Assembly: GCA_973895155.1 (NCBI GenBank)
Contig: OZ316892.1
Location: 1,922,001 to 1,986,000, forward strand
From: Marsupella aquatica
Lineage: Eukaryota; Marchantiophyta
DNA length: 64,000 nt
Direction of reading: 5' to 3'
Below, in pieces: positions 44,220-54,116 of this stretch. The position numbers and the translations under genes were made by a program. Below the pieces are notes generated by a model. It did no database searches. It saw only the letters and a program-made list of their open reading frames with translations, and was not told the DNA's origin. Each line of letters opens with the position of its first letter. Positions within the stretch are counted from its first letter, which is position 1.

Positions 44220-44640
44220 CAAATGAGGCCTTTCAAGCCCTAATTTATAGGCAACCCCGCCCTAATCTTGGCCGCCCCGACCCTTAAACCTAATCCCGGC
44301 CGCCCTGACCTTTCCCGGTCCTCTTATTCTCGGCCCAACCCTCCCCGACCCCTGACCCGCCCCGCTCCGCTCCCCGACCCAGCTCCTCGCCCCGACCCTG
44401 GCCCCCGCCCCATCCCCCTCGGCCCTGCTTCCACCCCAACCCCCGCCCCTACCCCAACTTTACCGGGAGAGTCCGGGACCGGGCCGAGAGACTTTGGGAC
44501 AGGGCCGGGAGGATTAGGAAGAGTCCAGGACTGGGCCGGGAGGGTTCTGGAAAGTCTGGGACCCGGCTGGGAGGGGTTGGGAGAGTTCGGGACCAGGCCG
44601 GGGATGGGTTGGGAATTTTTGGTCCCGGCCGGAGAATATA
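44220..44640. repeat. GC-rich subterminal tract of the decayed hAT copy
   Basis: C-rich sequence (CCCCGACCC and CCCTAATC variants) to about 44460 is followed by G-rich sequence (GGGCCGGGAGG and GAGTCCGGGA variants) to 44640. The arrangement matches 57600-58210. The proline/glycine open frames here are artefacts of base composition. Confidence 0.75.
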
Positions 44641-45027
44641 AGGGAATACTGGACAAATAGACCATTTTTGGGCAAACAAACTATCATTTGTCATGTCGGA
44701 CTTCCCCTTATGGTACATCAGTGTTTCATTCTCCGAACTCCAATTTATTTTAGTGATTATTTTAATTTTTAATTTGGTCCTCCAATGGCTGGCTTCCTTG
44801 TACTTTTTCTATGTGCAAATTACTTGAACCCCCCATATATATTCCATTTAATGTTTCGATGTAGAAATTGATTGAACCCGTAGACCCCACTCCCTGTAAG
44901 ACACGATCAATTGCCCTCGCATTGGCTCCAACATTCATTGATAATTTTGTACTCCTGGGCCGCCATCGTGAATACGGTAGTGTGGAAACAAATTCAAATT
45001 TGTATCCTGTAGTGTGGAAACAAATTC

Positions 45028-45162
45028 AAATTTGGATCTTGACATGTTGGTGCTTTTTAACGGTAGGCATATTGCTAGGAAGTTGGTGGGCTTATCATGA
45101 ATTAGGCTGGGGCGGCTGGTGGTTCTGGGATCCCGTAGAAAATGCTTCTTTCATGCCTTGCT
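45028..45162 (+). pseudogene. ccmFN: Mitochondrial ccmF (cytochrome c maturation) fragment
   Basis: The frame from about 45028 reads [20 protein letters not shown], followed directly by [20 protein letters not shown] and FMP. This is the haem-handling WWD segment of the plant mitochondrial haem lyase component CcmF(N). After PENASFMP the similarity ends and the frame is lost. With no rest of the gene and transposon remnants on both sides, it is a nuclear insertion of mitochondrial DNA rather than a working gene. The residue match is close enough to indicate either a recent transfer or slow mitochondrial divergence. Confidence 0.85.
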
Positions 45163-45344
45163 GTTTTTAGTTACTCATCAAATGGCACTTTGCCTATGTT
45201 TATGAGCCTAATGATTTCTCGGGGGCACAGCACGATAGAAAACTCAATAAAATTCTGGTATTCTTGCCTCGTAGTTTGCTTTCTTGAATCTTCATCTTGG
45301 GCAGGTGCGCGCAGGCTAAAGAGCATCTTGGACGAATGTTTATT

Positions 45345-45690
45345 TTAGATGGGTATACGGATAGATCTAAAGGTGTCAAAATATAATGTTTTGATGAAAG
45401 GTCAAAATTGGTTTTCATTTTTTATTAGGGACAGAGTATTATACTGGTAAAAAATGGTAGAGGGAGTAACACTTTATATGCATGGATGGTACCAAAACAA
45501 CTCTGGTGCATTGGTAGCCACTTTTATTGCTTATAATTAGAAACAGTGTCACTTTTTCCCTTCACACAAATGTAATTAATTTTTTGTTTATTTCTTCTCT
45601 TTGTTCATTTTTTCCTTTTTGGGCCCTGCAAATTTAAAAGATGACCACTCTATAAAAGAGCGGGACTTTGTATTATAGTTCTTGATTAGA
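45345..45690 (+). repeat. Dispersed repeat, copy 2
   Basis: This is collinear with 4110-4445: AGATCTAAA.GT, AATGTTTTGATGAA, then CCCTGCAAATTTAAAAGATG and TTGTATTATAGTTCT at the end. It is old and of unknown class. Confidence 0.45.
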
Positions 45691-46894
45691 CTAGCCCAAT
45701 TCCCATGCAGTGGATGTTGTGGGGAGTTGGAGAGTAGGTCTAGCAGTTGGATCAGATACTTTCTTCCCCCCCTTGCTATAAAGATATTTGGGCAACTTCA
45801 ACATCAATTCACTGGGCTTCTTCAACAGGTGGCTTGAGACATTCACTGAAGGGTGGGTTCCATCAGATCACCATTATTTTATTAGATCATGCACTTTTGT
45901 CAACAAATTTCACTAACATTACAACTTGCTCAAGCTCAACCTATCTTTTGTAGATCTCTCACAGCGGATACAAGTGTGCCTCCATATAGTCTTGCCCCTT
46001 TAGAGCACATCAACTTGCAGATTTAGTTACAATACAAAATGTGTACCATTCACTCGTGACACTTTTGTGTTAGATGTGTAACATTATCTCATCAAAGTGA
46101 TGTAGTAGTAATTATTTTGCCTTTTTTCTATTCATCTTTTAGCTACATTGCCACTAAATATGTTCTAATTAACAAAAGTGCCATTGTTTTTTATTGTGTT
46201 TTCAAATATGCAACTGTTTTGTATATTCTCATTTTTGTTACGTCATTGAACTTGTCATCTTTATACAAAACATTGGCATATTTATACACACACAAACTAA
46301 TAATGGCCATAATAAACCAATTTGAATATCTTTCCTGGCAAAATAATTAGAAGTTTGTTCTTTTTCCTCTTTCTAGATTTTCAAGGCTATTTGCCTCTTG
46401 TTTGTCATCTTTTGGATCTCTTTTGCTTTTCCTTCATTGTGTTTCAGGGTTATTTGACTCTTGTTTGTCCTCTTTTGGATTTCTTTTGTTTTCCATTCAT
46501 AGTGCTTTGTTTGGCTCGTTTGGTGAATTGTGTCCTGTATATTTTCATGTAACATCAACCAAGGAAGGCAGAAAGAAGACTGCAAACATACAAATCAACA
46601 TTGGCAAAAGCATCTGTTGACGTGTTCTTCATGGGGAGATGTTAAATTCGTGTCCATCTCAGAAGCAAATGGATCTGGATATTAAGCAGTACGTGATCCA
46701 CAATTGTCACTGGTTTAGATGAACATAATGAGATGCTACTCAATTAACACAGATACTCCACCAAAGAAAAACTACATGATTTCCCGAAAGGCAATTATCA
46801 TCCATTAAACTTGAAGTACTCTAGTATAACGAATCTCGGCTGCTTGCAGCTGGCCGAGTAACTTCCTCATCAAGACCAATTCTCATCAGACAGC
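45691..46894. other. AT-rich flank of the large hAT element
   Basis: A direct duplication around 46375-46500 (TTTGGATCTCTTTTG and TTTTGGATTTCTTTTG with CTCTTGTTTGTC) is visible. I recognise no gene. Confidence 0.4.
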
Positions 46895-46902
46895 AGCCAA
46901 AT
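46895..46902 (+). repeat. Target-site duplication, left
   Basis: AGCCAAAT stands immediately before the element's CCCGGTTT and matches 58310-58317 exactly. Confidence 0.9.
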
Positions 46903-46959
46903 CCCGGTTTGACCTTGCCCGTCAAACTGGGCGTTTGAGAGCGGCAAATTGACAACCCG

Positions 46960-47405
46960 GCACCCGGGTTCGGAAGCAGTCCGGGAAAGGAAACGTCCGG
47001 TTCGGGGTTCGGGTTCGGGAGGAGGTTCGGGAGGAGGTTCGGGTGGGGGTCCGGGTGACTAATCGGGTCCGGGTCCGGGGCGGAGGCGCTCGGTGGGGGC
47101 TCGGGGTGCGGTCCGGGTGGGGTTCGGGTCCGCTCGGTGGGGGTCCGGGTGGGGTTCGGGTCCGGGTCCGAGGGGTTCGGGTTCGGGAGGTACGGGGGGT
47201 TCGGGTGGGGTCCGGGCCCGGGGCGGAGGCGCTCGGTGGGGGTTCGGGGTGGGGTCCGGGTGGGGTTCGGGTCCGGGAGGCCGGGGTGGGTCCGGGTGGG
47301 GATCGGGGTTCGGGGTTCGGGGTCGGGTTCGGGGTTTGGAAGTTCGGGGTTCGGGATTGAGGCTCGGAGAATTAGGGTTTCGCGATTTAGGGTTGGAGGA
47401 TGGGG
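46960..47405. repeat. Left G-rich subterminal repeats
   Basis: The tract is a dense array of GGTTCGGG, GTCCGGGT and GGGGTTCGGG with a higher-order duplication (CGGAGGCGCTCGGTGGGG at 47079 and 47223). It ends with two TTAGGGTT motifs (47372, 47387), the complement of the AACCCTAA motifs at the other end. Dense CpG sites and G-runs suggest multiple transposase-binding sites or G-quadruplex-forming DNA. The long Gly/Val/Arg and Pro frames here are composition artefacts. Confidence 0.8.
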
Positions 47406-47439
47406 CCGGCCGGGAAAGGGTCGGGGGCTCGGGAGAGGA

Positions 47440-47565
47440 TAAAAGGAGGAGATCCCTCCTCTCCCTCCTCATTTTCGGTTTTGCAGAAAGGAGGAGAGGA
47501 GGAGAGGAGGAAGAGGAGGAGGAGAGGAGGAGGAGGAGGAGGAGAGGAGGAGGAGGAGGAGGCAA
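47440..47565 (+). repeat. Purine-rich GAGGAG tract
   Basis: The sequence is (GAGGAG)n-like and nearly all purine on the + strand. It lies between the G-rich tract and the hairpins and could be part of a leader or promoter. Confidence 0.7.
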
Positions 47566-47690
47566 GTGTTTGGTTTTGGTTTTTATTTTTGATTTTTGGT
47601 TTGTTTTTATTTGTTTATGTTTTGTTTTGTGATTTTTTAAGTTTTTTTTGTGTTTTAAACCTTAACCTTAGAGCCAAATGGAGGGATATA

Positions 47691-48049
47691 AAGAAACACT
47701 TGTACGCGCACGCTTTGAGCCTCGGTTCGGTTTGCGATACTCCGTACAAGAATTTCTTAATATCACCTTAACAATTTAGTCTCCTTTGTTCATTAAGTAA
47801 AACATTTGCGGAGATAGAGGAATCCATGTACGCATGCTTAGAGTTTCGGCTTGGTCTGCGATACTTTGCATGGATACCACGATTCGCCGAGAATGTTTTT
47901 ACTTGAAATACAAATGAGTGTTAAGTTATAGACACCAAATCACATATGTCGAAGCAGGAATATAACAACTTTGAAAGAAAAGAACACTTTTGTGCGCATG
48001 CTTTGAGCGTCCACTCGGTCTGCGATATTTCACAAGTGTTGTCTTTCTC
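47691..48049 (+). repeat. Three subterminal hairpins upstream of the kinase gene
   Basis: Units at 47691-47758, 47819-47878 and 47974-48049 share a core GCATGCTTTGAG....TCGGTCTGCGATA or a close variant. Each is enclosed by its own complementary arms: CTTGTACG with CGTACAAG, ATCCATG with CATGGAT, and AACACTTTTGTG with CACAAGTGTT. The arms differ among copies but pair within each copy. Inside the core, CGCA pairs with TGCG and GAGC pairs with GCTC in most copies. The reverse-complement set lies at 57101-57462. Confidence 0.85.
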
Positions 48050-48254
48050 TTTTATTATTGTTATATAGAAAGGTAATTAAAATCATGTGTGCAATAAAAA
48101 TACATAATGCATGGGAGAAATAAATCGGGAAAAGATAATAACAATACGACTTGTAATTTTCAGGTTGGTCGTTGAATCCTTATTGGAAGGATTTTATTTA
48201 AATCCCGGTAAGATCTTGTTCCTCCCTCACATATTCCTTTTGTGAAGGGAAAAC

Positions 48255-49910
48255 ATGGTCATCGAAAATTTTAGTTTAGAGTATAGGCAAGTGTTGGAGA
48301 TGATCACAAAACATGTGAATGAGGGATATGAGCCGAATCTTGTTGCTCTGGATGCATTGAAGAACGCTCGAAACACTCTCGAACATGCTAGGAATTCTAG
48401 CAAAGTGGCCGGGAAACGAAAACGGAAGGGGGCAAACGAAGAGGCAAAACAGGTTCGACACAATGTGGTAGTGTCGATATGGAAAGAGATACTTTATCGC
48501 TACACTCAACCGAAACAGTATGGGGTGGACGGGTTCGAGAGGGAGTTCACAAGACACGGAGAGAAAGGATACAAGAACTTTCTTGGTGAGATAACCCGTT
48601 GTATGCGGGAAAGTGTACAAAAGGAGGACAATTTCACACGAGAGCAAATGAAGTCATTTGAAGATGAAACTGAGAAACCGGGAGGATTTCTGGAAAATTT
48701 GGCACTCAACTCGGAGAAGCATGTTTGGGATAATTTGGCAGCCAAAGTGGAAGAGGGTGACACTACATTGCTTGGAAACCCCGGGATGTACACACACAAG
48801 AGAGAATTGCTAGTGAAGTGGAGTAAGGAGTTGGCAATGGCAAAATCTGATAGCAATGTCAAATATGCTAACGAGATTGTGCACTTTGGGGATGTCAGCA
48901 TCAAAAGTGCTCGAAAAGGAACACGTCCATCGCGTGTAGTTCCAGAGGTTAGGAGTATCCATTTTCTTAAACCTGAGCAGGTGCACAACACACGTCGCAT
49001 TGGGAAAGGAATCCAAGGAGAGGTATACACTTGTCGTATATTACATTGTCCTCTCATTCCCGTCAACGTGACCTTAGTCGCAAAGCGGTTCAAGGATGGA
49101 GACAAGCATAAGAGACGAACTGACGCATTACAAGAAGTGCTTATGGGAGGACTGAATCATAAGGGAATCGTTGGAGCTCTTGCGTTGACTATTGAGGATC
49201 CGCCAAAACTTATTTACGATCACTATAATGGAGGTGACTTGGGTAGCTTTATTGATAAGTGCGGCATATCATCAAAGAGCAAGGGGAAGGCACAGATCAC
49301 GACAGACCTTGATTTCAAGTTTATTTCGGAGAAGAAACTCTTGTTGGAGAACCGGTTGGGAATCGCCTTGGCTTTGCTGGAGACACTGCAATACTTGCAT
49401 GAGCATGATCGATTTCATTGTGATCTTCACTTTGGAAACATCCTTCTTCATTTCGATCACGAGCACGATGTGGCTATTAAGGTGTATGTTGGTTTATGTG
49501 ATTTTGGCTTGTCTAAGCATAAATCACAGTGCAAATTACCAGCTAATCGGATGTGGCCCACAGCAACAGAAAAAGCAGCAACATACCAAAAACAATTTCC
49601 ACAGTTGGCTCCGGAGCTTGTTCAACCTACCCCTATCGAGTTTAGTGAAAGTACCGATATATATGCTTTGGGGAATATTTTTGAGACATTGTTGACAGAG
49701 AATTGGGATGGAATGTCTAAGGGTTCACGGTTTTTGGGGAGGGGTTGGAGTGCACAAGTGCATGGCCCCAAATTGGATATCATAATCCGTGAAATGATGG
49801 CCACGGATGCCAAGAAAAGAATGGATTGTGCTTTTTGGAGTTTGAAGATAGTTCGAACGTTTCCAGATTGCACATTGTATTTGCACAACAGTCCATATCT
49901 TAGAGATTAG
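48255..49910 (+). CDS. Transposon-borne protein kinase, 551 aa
   Basis: This is a predicted Ser/Thr-type protein kinase carried by the hAT element. About 245 N-terminal residues match no domain I know; they are charged and helical, with a basic patch GKRKRKGANEEAK. The kinase domain then has a glycine loop RIGKGIQGEVY (~247-257), the ATP-anchoring Lys in LVAKRF (~275), a catalytic loop HCDLHFGNIL (~387, with Asp and Asn present), a CDFGLS metal-binding motif (~414), an LAPELV activation-segment end (~450) and DIYALGNIF. So every catalytic residue I can check is kept, which argues for a working enzyme under selection. The HCDLH..N form resembles TKL-like kinases, but the family is not recognised. 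It is transcribed toward the RING gene, 180 bp upstream of its start, perhaps under the control of the hairpin region at 47691-48049. Confidence 0.85.
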   Translation: MVIENFSLEYRQVLEMITKHVNEGYEPNLVALDALKNARNTLEHARNSSKVAGKRKRKGANEEAKQVRHNVVVSIWKEILYRYTQPKQYGVDGFEREFTRHGEKGYKNFLGEITRCMRESVQKEDNFTREQMKSFEDETEKPGGFLENLALNSEKHVWDNLAAKVEEGDTTLLGNPGMYTHKRELLVKWSKELAMAKSDSNVKYANEIVHFGDVSIKSARKGTRPSRVVPEVRSIHFLKPEQVHNTRRIGKGIQGEVYTCRILHCPLIPVNVTLVAKRFKDGDKHKRRTDALQEVLMGGLNHKGIVGALALTIEDPPKLIYDHYNGGDLGSFIDKCGISSKSKGKAQITTDLDFKFISEKKLLLENRLGIALALLETLQYLHEHDRFHCDLHFGNILLHFDHEHDVAIKVYVGLCDFGLSKHKSQCKLPANRMWPTATEKAATYQKQFPQLAPELVQPTPIEFSESTDIYALGNIFETLLTENWDGMSKGSRFLGRGWSAQVHGPKLDIIIREMMATDAKKRMDCAFWSLKIVRTFPDCTLYLHNSPYLRD

Positions 49911-50090
49911 GGTTTACACAATTTTGTAAAGGTCACCTTAACGATTATATGTTTATTCATTGTATGTCAATTACAATGTTCTGCATTTTGTTGATAATAT
50001 TCTATCAAAATTTGTCGTGAATGCCCAAAATTGTGCTAAATGTGTTTGTACATTGTCAAATATCGCAGACCTTTTGTACACATCGCAAAC
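49911..50090 (+). other. Spacer with a hairpin-core relic before the RING gene
   Basis: Near 50039-50085 the sequence AAATATCGCAGACC recurs from the hairpin core, flanked by ATGTGTTTGTAC and its near-complement TTGTACACAT. This resembles a single minimal hairpin in the leader of the RING gene. Confidence 0.45.
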
Positions 50091-52049
50091 ATGGGACGAT
50101 GGGAATTGTCTTCTGATGATGAAGACAAAGAGTTCACGACACAACATCTTACCATGCAAGATGGTCAAGGATCCTATTGTGACGATGAAGCTCTTCGTAA
50201 TAATGTGTTGGATAATCTTACAACCATTGGCATTCACTATGAGGCTAAACCCAAGGTTGATGGAACACCGGCGCCAAACACAAGAAGATGGGAAGATGAG
50301 GGTATGAAGGATGAATGGAGTATATTAACGCCCAATGTAAATCCTCCCCATGACGAATGGGCCATGAATGCAAAGGAATTGGAGATGTTGATGCCAAAGA
50401 AAAACTTTTGGCCATTAGCACAACAAGTTTTTCACGATCCGGATCTTTGGGCAACAAGATCATGGGCGCAAGAAAAATTCACCATGTCCAAAGTAACACA
50501 TGCAGGTGTTAAATCACATTGGCAGCAACGATATCGAGAGTTTGCTCCACACAAAGCCCAAACAAAAATGAGTTCCATTTACCCTCCTTTTATCCGATGT
50601 CTGATTGCTGAATTCATTCTCAAGTGGAAGGTGGATTACCGTTGGGAAAACAATGCTGGCAAGCTGACTCATCAGGTGCATCCATCAGTGGTTGCGATTG
50701 CAACGAATAGGAATACAACTATTGCAAAGGACCCTTCAATGGAGACTTCCAACAAGGGATCCAAAAGAAAGCTAGATGACATTGGGGAGGGATATGCGCA
50801 TGAGAAGGGGAAAGCGGCTGTACTTCCTCGAGTCTCCATGCCTGACCGTGCAGCACCACCAACCAATGTGGAGTCAACGCACACCAAAAAACCAATCCTT
50901 GTAGGTGTTGGGAGTAGAACTCCACATGCAAAGAACAACAATGTTACTGATGCTAACAAGGATAAGTTCAACCTGCACAACATATGCAAGAGCTTGGGGG
51001 CAGATGTTGCAGAGGTGATTGAGACAAATCTCCGCACGAAGTATGTAGTGGAGCTATGTGAATGTGGCAGCATCGAAAAGTTCAAGTCACAATTGCAACA
51101 AGCTGATATAAAGATGAGATCACTTGAGAAGAAGCAGAACGAGCCGACGACCAATTCGGAAGTGATGTTGTACAAGTGTCAATTGTTTGACAAGATGGAA
51201 GAAATCAATAAGCTGACAAAACAACTTGCTGAAAAAGAGCGTCAATGCAATGAACTGGCACGACTTGAGGAGAAGGACAAGATCATTAATGATCTTAAAA
51301 GTGAACTTGCAACGCAAGCAATCATCATATCAAATCTTCATGAAGAGGTGCAAGAATTTAACAATGATGCTTTGGGGATGAGGTCAAACAAAGGGCAAGG
51401 TGAATTATCGTCGCCAAATTTTGTTAACATGCAAATCATAGATCCTACAGGGCACAACAACCTTTTTCCAGATGTGGAGGTTGACGCGGAAGGTATTGAT
51501 AGGTTTTTTGATAAGTGGAAAAAGGATGAAACTATGACAGCATTTGTTCGTGAAAAGGATGACAAGTGTACTTGGTGCCTATATCCTTGGGGCCCTGAAT
51601 CTGTTTCCATGTTGGGAACCTGCGGTCATATATGGCATTATGCTTGCTTGTCTAAATGGTTGAAGAAAAGCCGAAAATGTTGGTGTCGCACACCATTTCA
51701 TGAACGCGAGTATGAGCAACGAGGATTGTTGAAGCAAATGCCATCAATGGAGACTCAACAAAACACTGAAGATATGACTGAAGATATGACTGAAGATACT
51801 ATACCGGCGATGCAAATAGATGAAACTCCCATTGAACATTTCATAATCAATGAATATAATTTGTCAGATGGGGAATTTGACAGGTTGTTATTCAGTGGTC
51901 GACTCGATGAGTGGAAACAATATGCGGCAGCCAACCAGCCATCAATAGATGAGCAAAATTTGCAACGATCCATTCGGCGCCATCGACGATGTCAACAACA
52001 GGCAGAGGTGAAAACAGAAGCTGTTGACAATAACAACAAAAGGAACTAA
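50091..52049 (+). CDS. Transposon-borne RING-finger coiled-coil protein, 652 aa
   Basis: This is a putative E3 ubiquitin ligase carried by the hAT element. I place the start at 50091 (MGRWELSSDDEDKEF) because the in-frame Met at 50040 lies within the hairpin relic. The N-terminal third has a tryptophan-rich segment (NFWPLAQQVFHDPDLWATRS, then KSHWQQRYREF) of unknown fold. A coiled coil spans about residues 330-423 (KMEEINKLTKQLAEKERQ). A RING-H2-like finger follows at about 492-530: CTWC, then CGHIWHYAC, then CWC. The last ligand pair is spaced C-x-C instead of the usual C-x2-C. A short TEDM repeat follows at about 558-570. The tail is glutamine/arginine rich (RSIRRHRRCQQQ). I recognise no close family. 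It probably forms one functional set with the kinase and transposase. Confidence 0.8.
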   Translation: MGRWELSSDDEDKEFTTQHLTMQDGQGSYCDDEALRNNVLDNLTTIGIHYEAKPKVDGTPAPNTRRWEDEGMKDEWSILTPNVNPPHDEWAMNAKELEMLMPKKNFWPLAQQVFHDPDLWATRSWAQEKFTMSKVTHAGVKSHWQQRYREFAPHKAQTKMSSIYPPFIRCLIAEFILKWKVDYRWENNAGKLTHQVHPSVVAIATNRNTTIAKDPSMETSNKGSKRKLDDIGEGYAHEKGKAAVLPRVSMPDRAAPPTNVESTHTKKPILVGVGSRTPHAKNNNVTDANKDKFNLHNICKSLGADVAEVIETNLRTKYVVELCECGSIEKFKSQLQQADIKMRSLEKKQNEPTTNSEVMLYKCQLFDKMEEINKLTKQLAEKERQCNELARLEEKDKIINDLKSELATQAIIISNLHEEVQEFNNDALGMRSNKGQGELSSPNFVNMQIIDPTGHNNLFPDVEVDAEGIDRFFDKWKKDETMTAFVREKDDKCTWCLYPWGPESVSMLGTCGHIWHYACLSKWLKKSRKCWCRTPFHEREYEQRGLLKQMPSMETQQNTEDMTEDMTEDTIPAMQIDETPIEHFIINEYNLSDGEFDRLLFSGRLDEWKQYAAANQPSIDEQNLQRSIRRHRRCQQQAEVKTEAVDNNNKRN

Positions 52050-52553
52050 AACCAATAGTCTCTACATTTTGATGTTATTTTCATGTAGTTACTATTAGAG
52101 ACATTTTGTTAAAATAGAAGCGGCATATCCTCTTTGACAATTATTTTCAACTTGTAATTGGTAAAGAGATTTTGGAGTGACATTACATTGCATATCTCGA
52201 TGAGTACATATATTTTTCATTGGGGGCATGGCGTTGCCTTTTGGAGAATGTGTATTTTCGTAAGAATATTCCATCCTCCAATCAGCCATAGGTTTTGGAA
52301 GCATATTGTCGGGCTCACAATCATATTTTTGGACAAGTATGAGGAAAATAGACGTGATGAGAGACGGTAGCACAGTGGACTCAGGTACTGATCCTTCTCT
52401 GAAATCATTTCCAAAAGGAGATCGTGTAGCACAATGAGTTCAACAAAGTCAACATCGCAATGGTTTTAGCCGCCCAAGTTGAGAATGATTTTGTAGAAGG
52501 ATGTATACCTAAGTCCACTCACTTTTCCTATCTTTCATAATTTTTTCCGCTAT
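52050..52553. other. Spacer after the RING gene
   Basis: This is probably the 3' untranslated region of the RING gene. It contains only short unsupported open frames. Confidence 0.4.
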
Positions 52554-53880
52554 TGCTGCTACGGCCAATGACATTCATGCACATGCGAACCGAGGCCAAC
52601 GCCTACTCCTTTGCCCACCGCAAAAATGGGCCCTCATTACAACTTGAAGTTGAACGGAGTTTATTTGAGTACGAGAGAAGTTCTGAAAGCAAATGCACTC
52701 TCAGGTCAAATTTTCAGGTCCTTCGAGCAAAAAATTACTGAGTATGTCATCGATCCGTTGGTTTCACAACTTCTCTCGTACTCAAATAAACTCTGTTCAA
52801 CTTCAAGTAGCGTAGCTGCTACGACCAATGACATTCATGCGCATGCAAACCGAGGCCAACGCCTCTACATTTGCCTACCCCAAAAATGGGCCCTGATTAG
52901 AACTTGAAGTTGAACAGAGTTTTTTTCATTATGAGAAGGTTTATTCAAGCAATGGCACTCTCAGGTCAATATTTCAGGTCCTCCTGACTTTGTTATTATT
53001 GAATATGTTCGTGCTATGTTGCTTGAATAAATCTTCTGATAATGAAATGAACTGACCAATTACTGGAGTACGGCTACTACGGCCTATGACATTAATTTGC
53101 ACAATTGCATGTTTATATCCTCTCCTTTCCGAATTCCAATTCGAGCTTGGACATCCTCTCGTCAGCTGGTCTCCACCATTGCAGTTGCTCTTCACGCAAA
53201 CCAAGATAGCAGTCTCTAGAATCCTCGAACCTATTTTATTTCAATGCATCATTCATAGTGTTTGAGGAATCCAGAGGTTCGCGTGAGGAGCAACTGAAAG
53301 GGTGGAGACCTGCTGACGAGAGGGTGTCCAAGCTCGAATTGGAATTTGGACAGGAGAGGATATAAACGGGTGAACTTTGACTTGAAATTGGTGACTGTAT
53401 TTTGCGTCTGCATATCAATTTGGTGACCGATCTTGCGGAATCCCCGTGACCGTGTCTGATCATCATCATGACATTGCTCTCCTTGGCCACCAATGGGCCC
53501 TCATTACAACTTCAAGTTGAACGGGGTTTATATGATTATGAGAAGGTTACTGATCATGTAGGCGATGTGTTCATTTCACAACTTCTCTCATAGTCATATA
53601 AACTCTGCCCAACTTCAAGTAGTGCAGCTGCTACGGTCAACGACATTCACCCACCCCAAAAATGGGCCCTCATTACAACTTCAAGTTCAACTAAATTTAT
53701 TTTATTACGAGAAGGTTTATTCAAGCAATGACATTCTCAGGTCCAATAATGAGGTCCTCTCGAACTCATTATTATTGAATATGACGGTGCTCTATTGCTG
53801 GACTAAATCTTCGCATAGTGAAATGAACTAACCAATTAATGGAGGGGGCTAGTATGGACTACGGCTGCTATGGCCAACAA
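52554..53880. repeat. Array of five hairpins with conserved spacers
   Basis: Five long imperfect hairpins follow one another at about 52642-52808, 52920-53052, 53111-53367, 53509-53620 and 53695-53828. They are separated by a repeated spacer (GCTGCTACGGCCAATGACAT, then CAAAAATGGGCCCTCATTAC). Hairpins 1 and 4 share the stem start ACTTGAAGTTGAAC, but their stems differ further in (GAGTACGAGAG against GATTATGAGAAG) and remain self-complementary. Hairpin 3 has unrelated ~85 bp arms with CTCGTCAGC and GCTGACGAG. The array lies between the converging ends of the RING and transposase genes. Confidence 0.8.
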
Positions 53881-54116
53881 CAAGGTACTTTGAAATAGTC
53901 AGTGTTGGAGATTTGGAAAACATGTTGCGTTGGTGTGTCTCTATGGCATTCTCAAATGCAAATACAAATAAATTATTCAATCATTGTACAATAATAAACA
54001 CACTGCAAGACAATACAATCATGTTACAAAAAATATAATTGTTTATAATTTTGTCTATGTCAGATACGACAATATAAGAGTAGCAACACTTGATATTATC
54101 CTAATGAAAAGATGCT

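Larger units (their letters stand above)
42185..44735 (-). mobile_element. Decayed hAT element, truncated relative of 46903-58309
   Basis: In the same order as the right end of the intact element, this holds the N-terminal part of a hAT transposase gene (minus strand), three decayed core-sharing hairpins, a C-rich then G-rich subterminal tract, and a terminal segment aligning to 58200-58309 (GAGAATAT..GGAATA.. then .ATTTG.C..T..CGAC). The catalytic and C-terminal parts of the transposase and the whole kinase/RING half are absent, so the copy is truncated at its left side near 42185. The right tip is too diverged to place exactly. Confidence 0.75.

Noticed and set aside
44268-44718. Proline-rich open frames
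   Set aside because: This is the same composition effect in the GC-rich end of the decayed hAT copy.
47043-47632. Several Gly/Val/Arg- and Pro-rich open frames on both strands
   Set aside because: They are produced by the GC-rich subterminal repeat array of the hAT element. No stop codons arise because of base composition.
47691-48049. Possible CRISPR-like array of repeated units
   Set aside because: The units are hairpins with shared cores and variable arms, spacing is irregular, and the genome is a plant's. There are no cas genes.
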